Origin: Halopseudomonas salina
GTDB lineage: Bacteria; Pseudomonadota; Gammaproteobacteria; Pseudomonadales; Pseudomonadaceae
Assembly: GCF_008641105.1 (NCBI RefSeq)
Contig: NZ_VTTI01000011.1
Location: 99,341-163,340, forward strand
Reading direction: 5' to 3'
DNA length: 64,000 nucleotides
Below the pieces are notes generated by a model. It was not told the origin of the DNA, ran no database searches, and saw only the letters and a program-made list of their open reading frames with translations. Every line of letters begins with the position of its first letter. Positions within the stretch are counted from its first letter, which is position 1. Shown here one piece after another: positions 38,313-48,307 of this stretch. The position numbers and the translations under genes are program-made.

Positions 38313-39079
38313 CCTCGCTCGCAACCATGCAAAACCAAATGATAGCCAGCCTGGTTGGTGAGGACGCTATTGTTTCCGGGTACTGGAGCAAGCAGCAACA
38401 GGCAGGATTGGCGGTGTACCGTAATAATTATCGCACCGCGACAATTGAGGCTCTGCACAACACCTTTGGGCGCACCTGTCGGCTGGTAGGCGAAGCGACA
38501 TTTACCCGGGCGGCTATTCATCACCTTGTTCAACATCCACCGCACAGTTGGTCGTTGGATCATGTTGGCCAAGACTTTTGCTCGACCTGTGCGGCTCTTT
38601 TTCAAAACGATCCCGAGGTGTCGGAACTGGCGTGGCTGGAATGGGCCATGCATTGTGCGTTTACTGCACCTGATGTTGACGCTATGCAGGTGACCGCCTT
38701 TGCCGAGGCCACCGCTTCTTTTGAGTCAGACGCCTGGTATGAACTGCGCTTGCGATTCACCCCGGAACTCACCGCGCGCGTCGTTACTCATGATCTGATA
38801 GCACTATGGCAACAAACGGCAACGGCACAAGCCGCACTGCCGGTCGGCAAACTGAGCGCATCACACTCGGCCATCGTTTGGCGTGAAGGAGAGCTCCCGG
38901 TGTTCCGCCTTTTAGATAACTACGAGGCAGGCGCACTGCAAGCGATGATGGGCGGTGCGAGTTACGGCGATGCCTGTGAGATAGTCCTGGCTGCATGCCC
39001 TGCAGACGAAGCAGCAGCCGCTGCAGGAACCATGCTTAGTCGCTGGCTAACCGACGGGCTGGTTGTCAGCATCGGTTAA
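38309..39079 (+). CDS. bufC: BufC, putative bufferin maturase partner (DUF2063)
   Basis: 256 residues with the HvfC/BufC N-terminal domain: LATMQNQMIASLVG, then GLAVYRNNYRTATIEALHNTFGRTCRLVGE, which is the DUF2063 hallmark. The C-terminal half is winged-helix-like and less conserved. BufC is thought to bind the precursor leader and present it to BufB. The ATG overlaps the bufB stop (ATGA), so the two are made together in near equal amounts. No terminator with a T-run was seen downstream. Confidence 0.88.
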   Translation: MTSLATMQNQMIASLVGEDAIVSGYWSKQQQAGLAVYRNNYRTATIEALHNTFGRTCRLVGEATFTRAAIHHLVQHPPHSWSLDHVGQDFCSTCAALFQNDPEVSELAWLEWAMHCAFTAPDVDAMQVTAFAEATASFESDAWYELRLRFTPELTARVVTHDLIALWQQTATAQAALPVGKLSASHSAIVWREGELPVFRLLDNYEAGALQAMMGGASYGDACEIVLAACPADEAAAAAGTMLSRWLTDGLVVSIG

Positions 39080-39231
39080 GGATTATTTATCGAGCTATAG
39101 GTACCGCATAGCCAGGCCTAAAGGGTGGTCCGTTCTCTGACTTTTGGAATCACACAGGAGGCTGGATCGTAGATACGTTTACCGACAGGCAAGACCTGAC
39201 AGCTCTTCCTATGAATTTTGGCTTTCCGCTT

Positions 39232-40179
39232 TCAGCGGCAGTTGCCCGCCTTGCGGAAACCCTGGGTAATGGCTTCCTGTTCAGAGCCAAATTCGATCCG
39301 GTTTTTCTTGCCAATCTGCGTGTAGCCCGGGCAGCCATTTGGCAAGTGATACAGCTGACTGCGACTGTTACCTCGCACTCCAGCGCTCGCCTCCGGTGCT
39401 TCTGACATTGTGTTGACTCCTACGCTTTTAAGCCCGCCGGCCTGATTGCGATGGTGCAAGGTCCAGTAACGCGTGCCTGTGACGAAGGGGTTGTCGTGGC
39501 CCATCAGGCTGCTGACACGTCGGTTGCGCAGCTGCTCCCATTCGCTGGCCGGGAACTGCTTGTCCCAGGCCATCAACAGGCGTTGCTGTTGCTCTGCCAG
39601 CCGCAAGTCGTAATGATCGTGCATATAAAAGTAGGTGCGGGCGATTTGCCCTTTGACCGCGTTACGTGGCTCGGCCACACGCCCTTTGAAGTCCACCTTG
39701 AAGTCGCAGCGTCCATGCTGCCGTGGCGCCGACGGCAACACACCAAAGCGGTAGTTACTGCGGTCTGCATTAACTTCGCCGACGGTCGGGGTGAGGTTAT
39801 GCAGATCGGCCTCCATGCGATTGAACAGCGGATCGGTGCGCTTGCAGTTGCTGCGTCCACCTTGCTGCCAGCATTGGCGCTGTTGTCCGAACAGCGAGGC
39901 CGGGACGATGTGCTCCCACTCAATGCGCTGGGCACGGTTGGGCTGGGCGCGTATCTGGTAATCGCAAGCTTGCAGATCAGGGCGACCGCCGGAGCGACCG
40001 GTCCACTCCCAGTTGCAGCCACAGTAGAGGCTGCCGAGTGTATTGCGATCATGATAGACCTGTTCGCGGGCCTGGTTTTTTGCGGCCTCGAATGAGACTG
40101 GAGCGGCAAGCAGCGTACTACTGAGTAACCACAGCGCCAGCAGGGAGGCGCCAAGCCCGTAACGGCTAAATCGATACAT
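39232..40179 (-). CDS. endA: Periplasmic or secreted endonuclease I family protein
   Basis: 315 residues with a signal peptide (MYRFSRYGLGASLLALWLL, cleavage near LLAAPV). Endonuclease I core: FEAAKNQAREQVY, TLGSLYCGCNWEW, the active-site His in RIEWEHIVPASLFG, and ADLHNLTPTVGEVNADRSNYRFG with metal-binding Asn. Several Cys pairs suit a disulfide-bonded periplasmic enzyme. About 85 residues after the usual EndoI end (from about 230) form an extension of unknown role (GYTQIGKKNRIEFG). The start at 40179 is preferred over 40203 for the signal peptide. Confidence 0.9.
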   Translation of the reverse strand: MYRFSRYGLGASLLALWLLSSTLLAAPVSFEAAKNQAREQVYHDRNTLGSLYCGCNWEWTGRSGGRPDLQACDYQIRAQPNRAQRIEWEHIVPASLFGQQRQCWQQGGRSNCKRTDPLFNRMEADLHNLTPTVGEVNADRSNYRFGVLPSAPRQHGRCDFKVDFKGRVAEPRNAVKGQIARTYFYMHDHYDLRLAEQQQRLLMAWDKQFPASEWEQLRNRRVSSLMGHDNPFVTGTRYWTLHHRNQAGGLKSVGVNTMSEAPEASAGVRGNSRSQLYHLPNGCPGYTQIGKKNRIEFGSEQEAITQGFRKAGNCR

Positions 40180-40395
40180 TGAACGGCTTATAGCAATGTA
40201 CAACCGGGGTCCCGGCTACTTCTGGGCGGGAGTATACGTGATCTGTCTGATAATGCAGGTGCTGTTGAGGCACCAGATAAATGCTCACACATTTCGGGGT
40301 CTTATACCTGTATTCGGCTGCTAAGCTGTTTTACAAATGTCGTGAAATTCACGGCGAAATAACGGATCTGATTTCCCAACCACTCAGGAGCAACC

Positions 40396-41655
40396 ATGGT
40401 CCCCTTCAGACATTCACTGATTTTTCTCGCCACCCTTGGGCTGTTGACCGCCTGCGATAACTCATCGAATCCGGGTAACCAGGAGCAGCTTTCAGCACCT
40501 ACCAGCGCTGTCGAGGCAGCGCCGGAAGAGGCGGCTCCCGTTGCTACCGACACAGAAACTGCCGAAACGATGGCGGCACCTGATCAGGACGAAATGGAAA
40601 CAACTGACTCTGGTTCGTCTTTTTCGATGACCGAGATCGCGCAGTTCGAGTCACCCTGGGCCATGACATTCCTGCCAGACGGTCGCCTTCTGGTGACGGA
40701 GATGGCAGGCAACCTGCGTCTGCATGATCTGGGGGCAGGCGAAACCGAGAGTATTGAGGGCGTGCCCGACGTCGTTCATGCCGGGCAGGGCGGATTGGGT
40801 GATGTGCTGTTGCACCCGCAATTTGCAAGTAACCAGCAGATCTATATCAGCTATGTCGAGGCTGGTGACGGTGGCTCCGGTGCTGCGGTAGCCCGGGCCC
40901 GGCTGGTATTGGACGAGAATGGTGGTGGCTCGCTTGAGGATCTGGAAGTGATCTGGCGGCAGACGCCGAAGATGTCTGGCGATGGTCATTTCGGCCACCG
41001 TCTTGCATTTGATGATGAGGGAATGCTCTGGATCAGCTCCAGCGAACGTCAGGAGTTTGATCCTGCCCAGGACATGACGGGCAACCTGGGCAAGATGGTC
41101 AGACTGAACGACGATGGTAGCGTGCCTGAGGGTAATCCCTTTACCGATCAGAGCGAGGTCGCGGCCCAGGTCTGGTCATTGGGGCACCGAAATATCCTGG
41201 GCATGGTCTTCGATGCTGAAGGCAGGTTGTGGGCCCATGAAATGGGTCCCAAAGGTGGCGATGAGCTGAATCTGATCGAAAAAGGTGCCAATTACGGTTA
41301 CCCAATAGTATCCAATGGCGAGCACTATGACGGCAGGCCCATCCCCGATCACGATACTCGTCCAGAGTTTGAAGCGCCCGTTATCAGCTGGACGCCGGTT
41401 ATCTCACCAGCGGGCTTCATCATCTATGACGGAGAGCTTTTTCCTGAGTGGCAAGGCAGCGGCTTTATCGGTGGCCTTTCGTCTCAATCCCTCGTGCGTG
41501 TCGAGTTCGATGGAGAGAGTGCGCGGGAGGCAGAACGTTTTGACTTGCAACAACGTGTGCGTGAGGTTGAGCAAGGTCCGGACGGGGCGATCTGGCTACT
41601 GGAAGATGGTAAACGGGGAGGCAACGGCTCGCTGCTGAAGTTGACGCCCCAGTAG
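40396..41655 (+). CDS. PQQ-dependent aldose sugar dehydrogenase-like lipoprotein (YliI type)
   Basis: 419 residues. The lipobox LLTAC near residue 20 marks a lipoprotein. A low-complexity Ala/Glu/Thr linker runs to about residue 75. The soluble quinoprotein six-blade propeller follows: SPWAMTFLPDGRLLVTEM, GQGGLGDVLLHPQF, the metal/PQQ region GHFGHRLAFDDEGMLWISS, GHRNILGMVFD and HEMGPKGGDELN. Such enzymes oxidise aldose sugars in the periplasm; substrate range is not readable. It stands alone with its own terminator. Confidence 0.87.
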   Translation: MVPFRHSLIFLATLGLLTACDNSSNPGNQEQLSAPTSAVEAAPEEAAPVATDTETAETMAAPDQDEMETTDSGSSFSMTEIAQFESPWAMTFLPDGRLLVTEMAGNLRLHDLGAGETESIEGVPDVVHAGQGGLGDVLLHPQFASNQQIYISYVEAGDGGSGAAVARARLVLDENGGGSLEDLEVIWRQTPKMSGDGHFGHRLAFDDEGMLWISSSERQEFDPAQDMTGNLGKMVRLNDDGSVPEGNPFTDQSEVAAQVWSLGHRNILGMVFDAEGRLWAHEMGPKGGDELNLIEKGANYGYPIVSNGEHYDGRPIPDHDTRPEFEAPVISWTPVISPAGFIIYDGELFPEWQGSGFIGGLSSQSLVRVEFDGESAREAERFDLQQRVREVEQGPDGAIWLLEDGKRGGNGSLLKLTPQ

Positions 41656-41665
41656 TAGGTCTGCG

Positions 41666-41692
41666 GCAGAGCCAGCTTATTTCTGGCTCTGC
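41666..41692 (+). terminator. Hairpin terminator of the sugar dehydrogenase gene
   Basis: GCAGAGCCAG (41666-41675) pairs perfectly with CTGGCTCTGC (41683-41692), ten base pairs with a seven-base loop, 11 bases after the stop. Only TACTAAGTTTT follows, so the T-run is offset, but stem strength and position favour termination. Confidence 0.65.
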
Positions 41693-41855
41693 TACTAAGT
41701 TTTAAGCATCACCTCTGCGCCGTATCTGTGCCGTGCTGAATAAAGTTGGTGGTTGTAAACAACAGACACACATTTTACTTGAATTGATTTGAAATGGTCA
41801 TGGCGTGATTTATTGTATTACCAGTAACAATGAACTGCCCGCATAGAGTATCGCC

Positions 41856-43643
41856 ATGATCAGAACACTGATAGCTCGTTTAGTTGGGCGCAGCTCGAGC
41901 CAGAACCAGATTCTGGAGCAAGCACTTGACGCCGTTGTATCGATTGACGCAAGAAACAATGTGACTTTTTTCAACGCTGCGGCTGAACGACTCTGGGGTA
42001 TATCGAGGCGAGAGATCCTTGGCCAGAATGTTAACAAACTGGTCCCGATGTCGATTCGTGCAAGCCATGACGATCTGGTTAACGCTAACCGGATCACCGG
42101 TCAGGACAAAATAGTCGGCACATCCAGGGACGTACTTATCGAACGCGCCGACGGCGGCAAGATATGGGCAAACCTTTCGCTGTCGAAAGTCAGAATGGGC
42201 CGAGAGATTACCTACACTGCGTTTGTCAAGGACATCAGCGCGGAGCGCAATAACCGGGAAAGTATTCGACAGATACTCGAGCAGAGTATTGATGCGGTTG
42301 TCAGTATTGACGAGTTGAACTGCGTAACATTTTACAACGCCGCCGCTGAACGCTTGTGGGGTTACGCGGCTGGTGAGGTCATTGGTAAGAATGTTCGTAT
42401 GTTGGTACCTCGAGTTATCCAACATCAACATGATGACTTGGTTAACGCCAACCGGCGCACCGGAGTCGACAAGATTGTCGGCACCTCCAGGGAAGTTGAA
42501 ATTGAACGCAAGGATGGCAGTAAACTCTGGGGTAGCCTGTCTCTTTCAAAGGTACAGCTTGAAGGTAAAACACTGTACACCGCCTTCATCAAGGACGTTA
42601 CCGCTCAAGTTATGCAACGCGAAAGAGTCCGACTTCTCTCGCTTGTGGCAGACGAAACGGACAATGCAGTCATCATTACCTGCCCCGAGGGTCTTATTGA
42701 TTATGTCAATCCAGGGTTTGAGCGCCTGACCGGATATAAGTTGTTTGAGGTGCAGGGTAAAAGGCCTGGCCCACTGTTGCAGGGTCCTCATACAGATAGT
42801 GTAACGGTCGCGAATATCCGGTCAAAACTTCATGCCCAGGAGCCATTTTATGATGAAATCCTCAACTATGATCGCCATGGCAAACCCTACTGGATTTCGT
42901 TAGCCATCAACCCGGTTTTTGATGAATCAGGACAACTCAAACAGTTCATATCCATTCAGGCCAACATTACAGATACTAAACTCAAGGCGCTGGACTTTAC
43001 CGTCAAGCTCCACGCTATAGGTGCTACTAACGCGATACTCGAGTGGAATGCTCAGGAAAAGGTGGTAGATGCCAACCCCTTCTTGCTCGAACTGCTCGGT
43101 TACTCCTCGGTCAAGGACCTGCCAGGCACTCAGTTCGACCTGGAAAACTTTGTAGATCGGGCCGGATTGACGCAGCTCAAGCAAGGCCAACCTGTACAAA
43201 TGGACAAGACCGTTTTCGACAAACAGGGCAAAACCCACTGGTTGTCAGCTACCATCAGCCCAGCGCGGGGATTTGATGGGGCGATCCACAAATATGTGAT
43301 GTTCGGGACTGACTCGTCTGTACGCATGCAAACCATCGAAAAAACCAAGGAGGCCATGCAACAGGTGGTCGACTCGAGCCAGCGGATAGGCGCTATTGTT
43401 TCCACCATCAACGGGATTGCTGCACAAACCAACTTGCTATCCTTGAATGCCGCTATCGAAGCCGCAAGGGCCGGAGAAGCGGGTCGAGGGTTTGCCGTTG
43501 TTGCGGATGAAGTGCGACAACTGGCCATGCGATCAGGCGCCTCGGCAAAGGAAATCAATGAGCTACTGAGTGAAACGGTGTCGCGCATTGACGGTTTGGC
43601 AGATACCCTCAGCCGTTTGTCCAACAGAGGAGGCAGTGGCTAG
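41856..43643 (+). CDS. Soluble multi-PAS chemoreceptor with minimal signalling tip
   Basis: 595 residues without membrane helices. PAS 1 (about 16-134) and PAS 2 (about 135-258) are close internal duplicates, each with [26 protein letters not shown] and KIVGTSR blocks. PAS 3 (about 262-375) and PAS 4 (about 378-490) are more distant. The C-terminus is only about 100 residues of MCP signalling domain containing the conserved tip [24 protein letters not shown] and [15 protein letters not shown]. It lacks the long methylation helices and any C-terminal CheR/CheB pentapeptide. It resembles cytosolic BdlA- or Aer2-like receptors; signal unknown (redox, oxygen or light through PAS). Confidence 0.88.
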   Translation: MIRTLIARLVGRSSSQNQILEQALDAVVSIDARNNVTFFNAAAERLWGISRREILGQNVNKLVPMSIRASHDDLVNANRITGQDKIVGTSRDVLIERADGGKIWANLSLSKVRMGREITYTAFVKDISAERNNRESIRQILEQSIDAVVSIDELNCVTFYNAAAERLWGYAAGEVIGKNVRMLVPRVIQHQHDDLVNANRRTGVDKIVGTSREVEIERKDGSKLWGSLSLSKVQLEGKTLYTAFIKDVTAQVMQRERVRLLSLVADETDNAVIITCPEGLIDYVNPGFERLTGYKLFEVQGKRPGPLLQGPHTDSVTVANIRSKLHAQEPFYDEILNYDRHGKPYWISLAINPVFDESGQLKQFISIQANITDTKLKALDFTVKLHAIGATNAILEWNAQEKVVDANPFLLELLGYSSVKDLPGTQFDLENFVDRAGLTQLKQGQPVQMDKTVFDKQGKTHWLSATISPARGFDGAIHKYVMFGTDSSVRMQTIEKTKEAMQQVVDSSQRIGAIVSTINGIAAQTNLLSLNAAIEAARAGEAGRGFAVVADEVRQLAMRSGASAKEINELLSETVSRIDGLADTLSRLSNRGGSG

Positions 43644-43663
43644 CTTCCAAACCCCAGTTACAC

Positions 43664-44839
43664 CTAGTACTTCGTGTCTGCATCCACCAACTCGCGACCA
43701 GCTAACCGCACTGTATTTCGTCCTGCCGCTTTGCATTCATACAGCGCGGCATCTGCCTGAGCGATGAGGCTGTTGCCGTTGTCTTTGGCGTTTGGCACAC
43801 CGACCCACACGCCGGCACTGAAGCTCTGGGGAATGCTTTGCTCGCCAAACTGGGTGTGATTCTCTGAAATGGCAAGGCGCAGATCTTCTGCCGCTTTCAT
43901 GGCCCCCTCCACGGTGACGCCGGGCATCATCAGCAGGAACTCTTCTCCGCCGTAGCGGCCCAGACGGTCGGTCTGTCGCAGTCTATTTTTCATCTGTTCA
44001 ACGCAGTGCCGCAACACCTCGTCGCCAGCCAGGTGTCCATGCTGGTCGTTGATATTCTTGAAATGATCCAGGTCGATTATGACGATGGCCAGGTTCGTCT
44101 CAGTCCTTCGCGCACGTTCTATTTCACGCTCAAGCTCTTCCAGAATGGCGCGTCGGTTGGGTATGCCGGTGAGGGCATCGCGCAGGGCAAGATACTTGAG
44201 CGCTGCCTCACTGCGCTCCTTGGACATCAGCACCAATCCCAGCGAAAGCATCATCACCGTCACCGTACCCAGGCTGATGGAAATGGATTGCCTGAGGTTA
44301 CTGACGTCATAGCGCATTTCCACTGCGCTGCCCCCAACAATGGAGACAACTCGGATAAGGACGCCTATCAGACTGATACCAGCGCCGACAATCAGCAGAA
44401 TATGAGCGCGTCCGCCCGGCTGGGCGAAATGTGCTGCCCAGCGGATGATGAATGCGCACTGGATCATGAGTATTACCGACGCCACCAGTGTTCGCGGCTC
44501 CAGCGTATTGAGCAGTAGGGTCAGCAGGAGTATCTGGCAGACCGGCAGGCTGAACAGCCAGAACCAGGGTACGCGGTGCTCGGCGATACGGAAAATACTC
44601 GCGGTGTAGAAGGCCACTGCGACTGAAAGCAGTGAGTTGGGCACCGCGTAGGTAATCCACAGGGAGGCATGGCCGAACAGGGTGAAGCACACGTAGGCCA
44701 GAGCGTGTGCCAGCAACCCGGCCCCTACCGTCAGCATGCCGTCGCGTTGGTTGAAGCGCCCGACAACCAGCAGACAAAAGGCCATGATCAATGCCACCCA
44801 GGCCACAGAGGCGAAGATGGTTGGCGTGTGAGCGATCAT
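43664..44839 (-). CDS. Membrane-anchored diguanylate cyclase
   Basis: 391 residues. Six or so membrane helices fill residues 5-210 (MASE-like, family not recognised). The GGDEF domain spans about 215-385 with DALTGIPNRR at its start, IIDLDHFKNINDQHGH and the active site GRYGGEEFLLMMPG. The inhibitory RQTD I-site is intact in the correct position. It synthesises c-di-GMP at the inner membrane. It is convergent with the PAS chemoreceptor gene, 20 bases apart. Confidence 0.9.
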   Translation of the reverse strand: MIAHTPTIFASVAWVALIMAFCLLVVGRFNQRDGMLTVGAGLLAHALAYVCFTLFGHASLWITYAVPNSLLSVAVAFYTASIFRIAEHRVPWFWLFSLPVCQILLLTLLLNTLEPRTLVASVILMIQCAFIIRWAAHFAQPGGRAHILLIVGAGISLIGVLIRVVSIVGGSAVEMRYDVSNLRQSISISLGTVTVMMLSLGLVLMSKERSEAALKYLALRDALTGIPNRRAILEELEREIERARRTETNLAIVIIDLDHFKNINDQHGHLAGDEVLRHCVEQMKNRLRQTDRLGRYGGEEFLLMMPGVTVEGAMKAAEDLRLAISENHTQFGEQSIPQSFSAGVWVGVPNAKDNGNSLIAQADAALYECKAAGRNTVRLAGRELVDADTKY

Positions 44840-45184
44840 GGGTAAAGCACCGCGCAGGCCGGGCGGCCCGGATGGTTTGTAACTGGAAGAGAGAAGGGCG
44901 CCGGTACGTTTATTTTTTTGCCTATACCAAGTACATCTGACGTCTAGCTCGCAGATTGTTCACGTGTGTTGCCGTCAAAGTGTCTTGTCGTGGTTTTTGG
45001 TTTCCTTGTCTAGGAAATATAGCAGGTCAGCACGCGGTTGCAGAGGCTTATGCCGCAGAATAATGGATAAAGATAGTGCTGTACCGACAGTGCAGATCCG
45101 GCGCACATTGCAGCCATCTAGTATCAGCTGCCCGATTCTACCGATTTGTGAGCAGATCGCGGCGAGCACCAAAAGGAGCGGGAA
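44840..45184. other. Intergenic region between divergent genes
   Basis: 345 bases upstream of both a diguanylate cyclase gene (minus) and an SDR gene (plus). No gene, repeat or strong hairpin seen. It probably holds both promoters, but no convincing -35/-10 pair could be fixed. A GGAG site at 45175-45180 belongs to the SDR gene. Confidence 0.5.
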
Positions 45185-46072
45185 ATGAATGATTTTGCAG
45201 GCAAGACCGTTGTTGTCAGCGGCGGCGCCGAGGGCATTGGTTTAAGTATTGCTCTGGCGATGGGCAAGCAGGGCATGAACGTCGTCTTGGGGGATATAGA
45301 TGCGCATCAGTTGCAGCTCGCAGAACAGGAACTGCGCCAGGCGGGCATCCAGGTACTGACCGTGCAGATGGACGTAACCCAGATTGATCAGTGGCAAGCG
45401 CTTGCTGCACAAGCCATTGAACGCTTTGGCAAGATTCACATGCTGGTCAACAACGCTGGCGTGGGCGGCGGTACCGGCAGCATCGAGCAAATGGACAACA
45501 CCGAGTGGCGTTGGGTAGTGGACGTTAACCTCATGGGCGTTATCAACGGCACCCAGGTTATGATCCCCCACATCAAGCAGCACGGCGAAGGCGGCTGGCT
45601 GCTGAATGTTGCCTCCATGGCCGGTATGGGCGGCGTGCCCTACGGCGGAGCCTACACGGCCACCAAGGTCGCCGTTGTGGGTATGTCGGAAAGCTGGTTT
45701 GCCGAATTGAAGCCACACAACATTCAGGTGTCTGTGCTGTGCCCGGCATTTGTAAAAACGCGCATCAATTTGTCCGCGCGTAACAAGCAAAGCAGCTACA
45801 AAGGCCAGAGCGCCAAGCGCGAAGCCTCGCCACAGCAGGCAGCAATGGCGGCGCAGATGCAAAAGATCATCGATAACGGTTTGCCGGTTGAGATTGTGGG
45901 AGAGCGCGTGGTGGAGGCCCTGAACGCCAAGGAGCTGTACATCTTCACTCATCCCAACTATCGCCCAACAACTCAAGCCCGTGCCAAAGCCATCGATGAG
46001 GCATTTGAGCGTGCCGCTGCCAGCCCGTTGCTGGCTGATGTGGCGGGTCAGGAAGTTATCAGCTTCGGTTGA
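45185..46072 (+). CDS. Short-chain dehydrogenase/reductase, extended C-terminus
   Basis: 295-residue NAD(P)-dependent oxidoreductase. Cofactor loop SGGAEGIGLS near residue 14 (replacing the usual GASxGIG), NNAGVGGGTGS near 90, Ser in NVASMAGMGG and catalytic YTATK near 158-162. After CPAFVKTRI there is a Lys/Gln-rich insert and a tail that lacks the FabG DGG end. It resembles the group that acts on alcohols or hydroxy-ketones of larger substrates. It follows the long upstream gap with AAAAGGAG as ribosome site. Confidence 0.85.
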   Translation: MNDFAGKTVVVSGGAEGIGLSIALAMGKQGMNVVLGDIDAHQLQLAEQELRQAGIQVLTVQMDVTQIDQWQALAAQAIERFGKIHMLVNNAGVGGGTGSIEQMDNTEWRWVVDVNLMGVINGTQVMIPHIKQHGEGGWLLNVASMAGMGGVPYGGAYTATKVAVVGMSESWFAELKPHNIQVSVLCPAFVKTRINLSARNKQSSYKGQSAKREASPQQAAMAAQMQKIIDNGLPVEIVGERVVEALNAKELYIFTHPNYRPTTQARAKAIDEAFERAAASPLLADVAGQEVISFG

Positions 46073-46102
46073 GGGGTGAGGGGAGTTGGGCGGCTAAGAG
46101 AT

Positions 46103-46125
46103 CAGGGTCAGGCCTTGCTTTTTGC
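46103..46125 (+). repeat. Fragment of the GGTCAGGTCTTGC repeat
   Basis: CAGGGTCAGGCCTTGCTTTTTGC matches the second motif of the dispersed repeat family (reverse of GCAAAAGGCAAGACCTGACC) seen at 60931-60956 and 62713-62734. A shorter relative lies at 39186-39200 and a weak one at 48348-48366. Confidence 0.5.
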
Positions 46126-46278
46126 TCTGCTGGCGATCCGAATTACCTGGAAATAGTGCAAGCCAAAGTGGTTGTCGATGAATTTATCGCCGTGCAACCA
46201 CTGATGCGGGGGAGGGTAAGAGGCAAGGCCAGACTCCTGGTTTTCAACGAACCCTGGTTTTGCCTAGTTGGATATCCA

Positions 46279-46608
46279 TCATGGCCGTATCTCCAGCGAT
46301 TGAATCCGGTCATTTTTAAGAACGAACAGGTGATCGAGCTCAAGCGGGCTCCCGGGGAAGTCTCCAACGATCCGCGCTTCGACAGTGAGGTGATTTCCCG
46401 CACTGGAGGCACTAAGCGGCGTTACCGTGAATGAGAAGGCCTCCCGGACCTGGCGTTGCCAGGACTCGATGGCCTTGATCCCCTGGTGCTTCTTTTCTTC
46501 GTCGATGACGTTGGCGTCCACCGCAAAGCAATCAGCCACTCGCGACGGATCAGCTCCATTGGAAATTTCAAAAAAGAGGGTTACTGCATCAGGTAGCTGG
46601 ATGTTCAT
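46279..46608 (-). CDS. SnoaL/NTF2-like protein
   Basis: 109 residues with a cone-shaped NTF2-like fold: N-terminal helix AVTLFFEISNGADPSRVADCF, short VDANVIDEEKKHQGIKAIESW segment, then three strands ending HLFVLKNDRIQSLEIRP. Such proteins include steroid isomerases and small hydrolases; the residues here do not define a reaction. It is divergent from the LysR gene and 206 bases from the SDR gene. Confidence 0.78.
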   Translation of the reverse strand: MNIQLPDAVTLFFEISNGADPSRVADCFAVDANVIDEEKKHQGIKAIESWQRQVREAFSFTVTPLSASSAGNHLTVEARIVGDFPGSPLELDHLFVLKNDRIQSLEIRP

Positions 46609-46733
46609 CGCCTATCTCCTATAACGGTTGGAAAGTCCCGCCGGGGCAGCTGAAACGTCATGCCGCCCTTACCAACAGGTCTTGCAACTATATTAAGGCT
46701 AGGGAATAAGTTCGACAATTAGGATAAAGTGCA

Positions 46734-47669
46734 ATGACCTATCCCGAAAAACAGGATGGTCTTATGTCACGTTATCGACCAACTCTGCTGGAGCTGGAAG
46801 CTGCCCTGGCCGTTGCGAGCCGTGGCTCGTTTCGTGCAGCAGCGATTGATGTGGATATGTCGGCCACCGCACTCAGCAACACCATTGCCAGACTCGAAGG
46901 CGGATTGGACACGCGGCTGTTCAATCGAACTACGCGCAGCGTGGCGTTGACCGAAGCTGGAGGGATATTCGTCGACCGAGTTGGGCCGGTATTACAAGAC
47001 ATGCACAGCGCTCTCGACTATGTGCGCTCGCATAGCACAATCCCCTCAGGCACATTGCGCATCAATACATTCGCAAGCGCGGCGAGGGAAATCCTCTCGC
47101 CCCTCGTGCTGAACTTTATGCGGCAACACCCGAAGGTGGAAATTGACCTAATGACCGAAGGTCGCCTGGTGGACATCGTCGCTGAAGGGTTTGATCTGGG
47201 GGTACGAGCGCGGCACCTGGTTCCCCGCGACATGATCGCTATTCCACTCGGGCGGCCGCAGGGCAATGCTGTGGTTGCCTCGCCCGCCTTTCTGGAAAAA
47301 TACGGCTTACCTGAAACGCCTGCGGATCTGCTGTACTTCCCCTGCATCCGTATCCGTCTGCCCAACGGCGCCTCCTATCCGTGGTTGTTCGAGGGCAACG
47401 GCGAGGCGCTTAGAATCGATGTCACCGGACAATTGACCCTCGACGAACCGAGCCTGGCGAAAGCGGCCGTTCTGGAGAGCGTGGGGCTTGGCTTTTTTAT
47501 GGCGTGCGACGTCCGGACCGAGATCGAGACGGGACAGTTCGTCCAGGTGCTGAGAGACTGGACGCCGCCGCGGGACTCGCTCTGCCTGTACTACCCCAAC
47601 CGGCGCAATCCTTCCGCCGCACTCAAGGCCTTTACTGAATTCGCCCGATGCCAGGTTAGCAACTTATAG
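46734..47669 (+). CDS. LysR family transcriptional regulator
   Basis: 311 residues. N-terminal winged helix with [40 protein letters not shown] and [15 protein letters not shown], then a substrate-binding domain ([19 protein letters not shown]...) of the CrgA-like subgroup. Two possible starts, 46734 (AGGA nine bases upstream) and 46764 (AGGATGG seven bases upstream). Divergent from the SnoaL-like gene, so it probably controls that gene and itself. Confidence 0.88.
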   Translation: MTYPEKQDGLMSRYRPTLLELEAALAVASRGSFRAAAIDVDMSATALSNTIARLEGGLDTRLFNRTTRSVALTEAGGIFVDRVGPVLQDMHSALDYVRSHSTIPSGTLRINTFASAAREILSPLVLNFMRQHPKVEIDLMTEGRLVDIVAEGFDLGVRARHLVPRDMIAIPLGRPQGNAVVASPAFLEKYGLPETPADLLYFPCIRIRLPNGASYPWLFEGNGEALRIDVTGQLTLDEPSLAKAAVLESVGLGFFMACDVRTEIETGQFVQVLRDWTPPRDSLCLYYPNRRNPSAALKAFTEFARCQVSNL

Positions 47670-47722
47670 ACCTGCCCCGCTTTTTTATCAGCTTCGGCCT
47701 GGCGGTGATGGTAATGAAGAGC

Positions 47723-48307
47723 TCATATCTTCTCGTCCGGGCGTAAAATATGCGGGCTAGCCAGCGGCTCCCCTTTGGTGTTGAACAAGGGGTTGGGTCG
47801 CCCTTGACCGCTGAGTTTCCAGCCAATGATTTTCATCAGGAGCTTGCCAACATAGCCACGTGCGGGTGCCGCATCCAACTGGCTTTTGGGTATTTGACCA
47901 GTCGCCCCACGCAGATTGACACAAGCGCGTACCGGACCAAGCTTGGCTTCGCGTTCAGGATCGACAATAAAGCTGTGGATTAACCCAATCATCGGCACCC
48001 GAGGCGCCAGGCTATTGCACAGGGGAGTGTTACAGCAGCCGGCATACCAGCGATAAAGACCTTTTTCGCTCAGGCGCAGGCAGCGAATCTGTTCCAGGCC
48101 CTGTTGAATTTGCACGCGTGCAGGCGGCAACTGGTAGATGTCGGTACCGCCTTGCTCGTCGAGAACCTCTGCGCCCGCCTTGAGGGCGTGGGCAAAGGCC
48201 TGGCAGTCCTTGCAGTAACAGATGACGCGGGTACCGTCCGCTGGATTCACTTTGATAGCGCGGCCTTTTATCTGGCCACAACGACACTGAAGTGCCAGGT
48301 TATCCAT
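47723..48307 (-). CDS. DUF6151 family protein (GFA-like zinc fold)
   Basis: 194 residues with a GFA-type Cys arrangement: LQCRCGQIKG near residue 6, ICYCKDCQAFAH near 30 and YAGCCNTPLCNSL near 88. A conserved ARGYVGKLLMKIIGWKL segment and tail separate it from true GFA enzymes. The start at 48307 has AAGGAG eight bases upstream. Function unknown. It is convergent with the LysR gene. Confidence 0.75.
   Translation of the reverse strand: MDNLALQCRCGQIKGRAIKVNPADGTRVICYCKDCQAFAHALKAGAEVLDEQGGTDIYQLPPARVQIQQGLEQIRCLRLSEKGLYRWYAGCCNTPLCNSLAPRVPMIGLIHSFIVDPEREAKLGPVRACVNLRGATGQIPKSQLDAAPARGYVGKLLMKIIGWKLSGQGRPNPLFNTKGEPLASPHILRPDEKI

Noticed and set aside
45242..45976. A 244-codon minus-strand frame inside the SDR gene
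   Set aside because: Shadow of a gene with intact SDR motifs; His-rich and without a start context.
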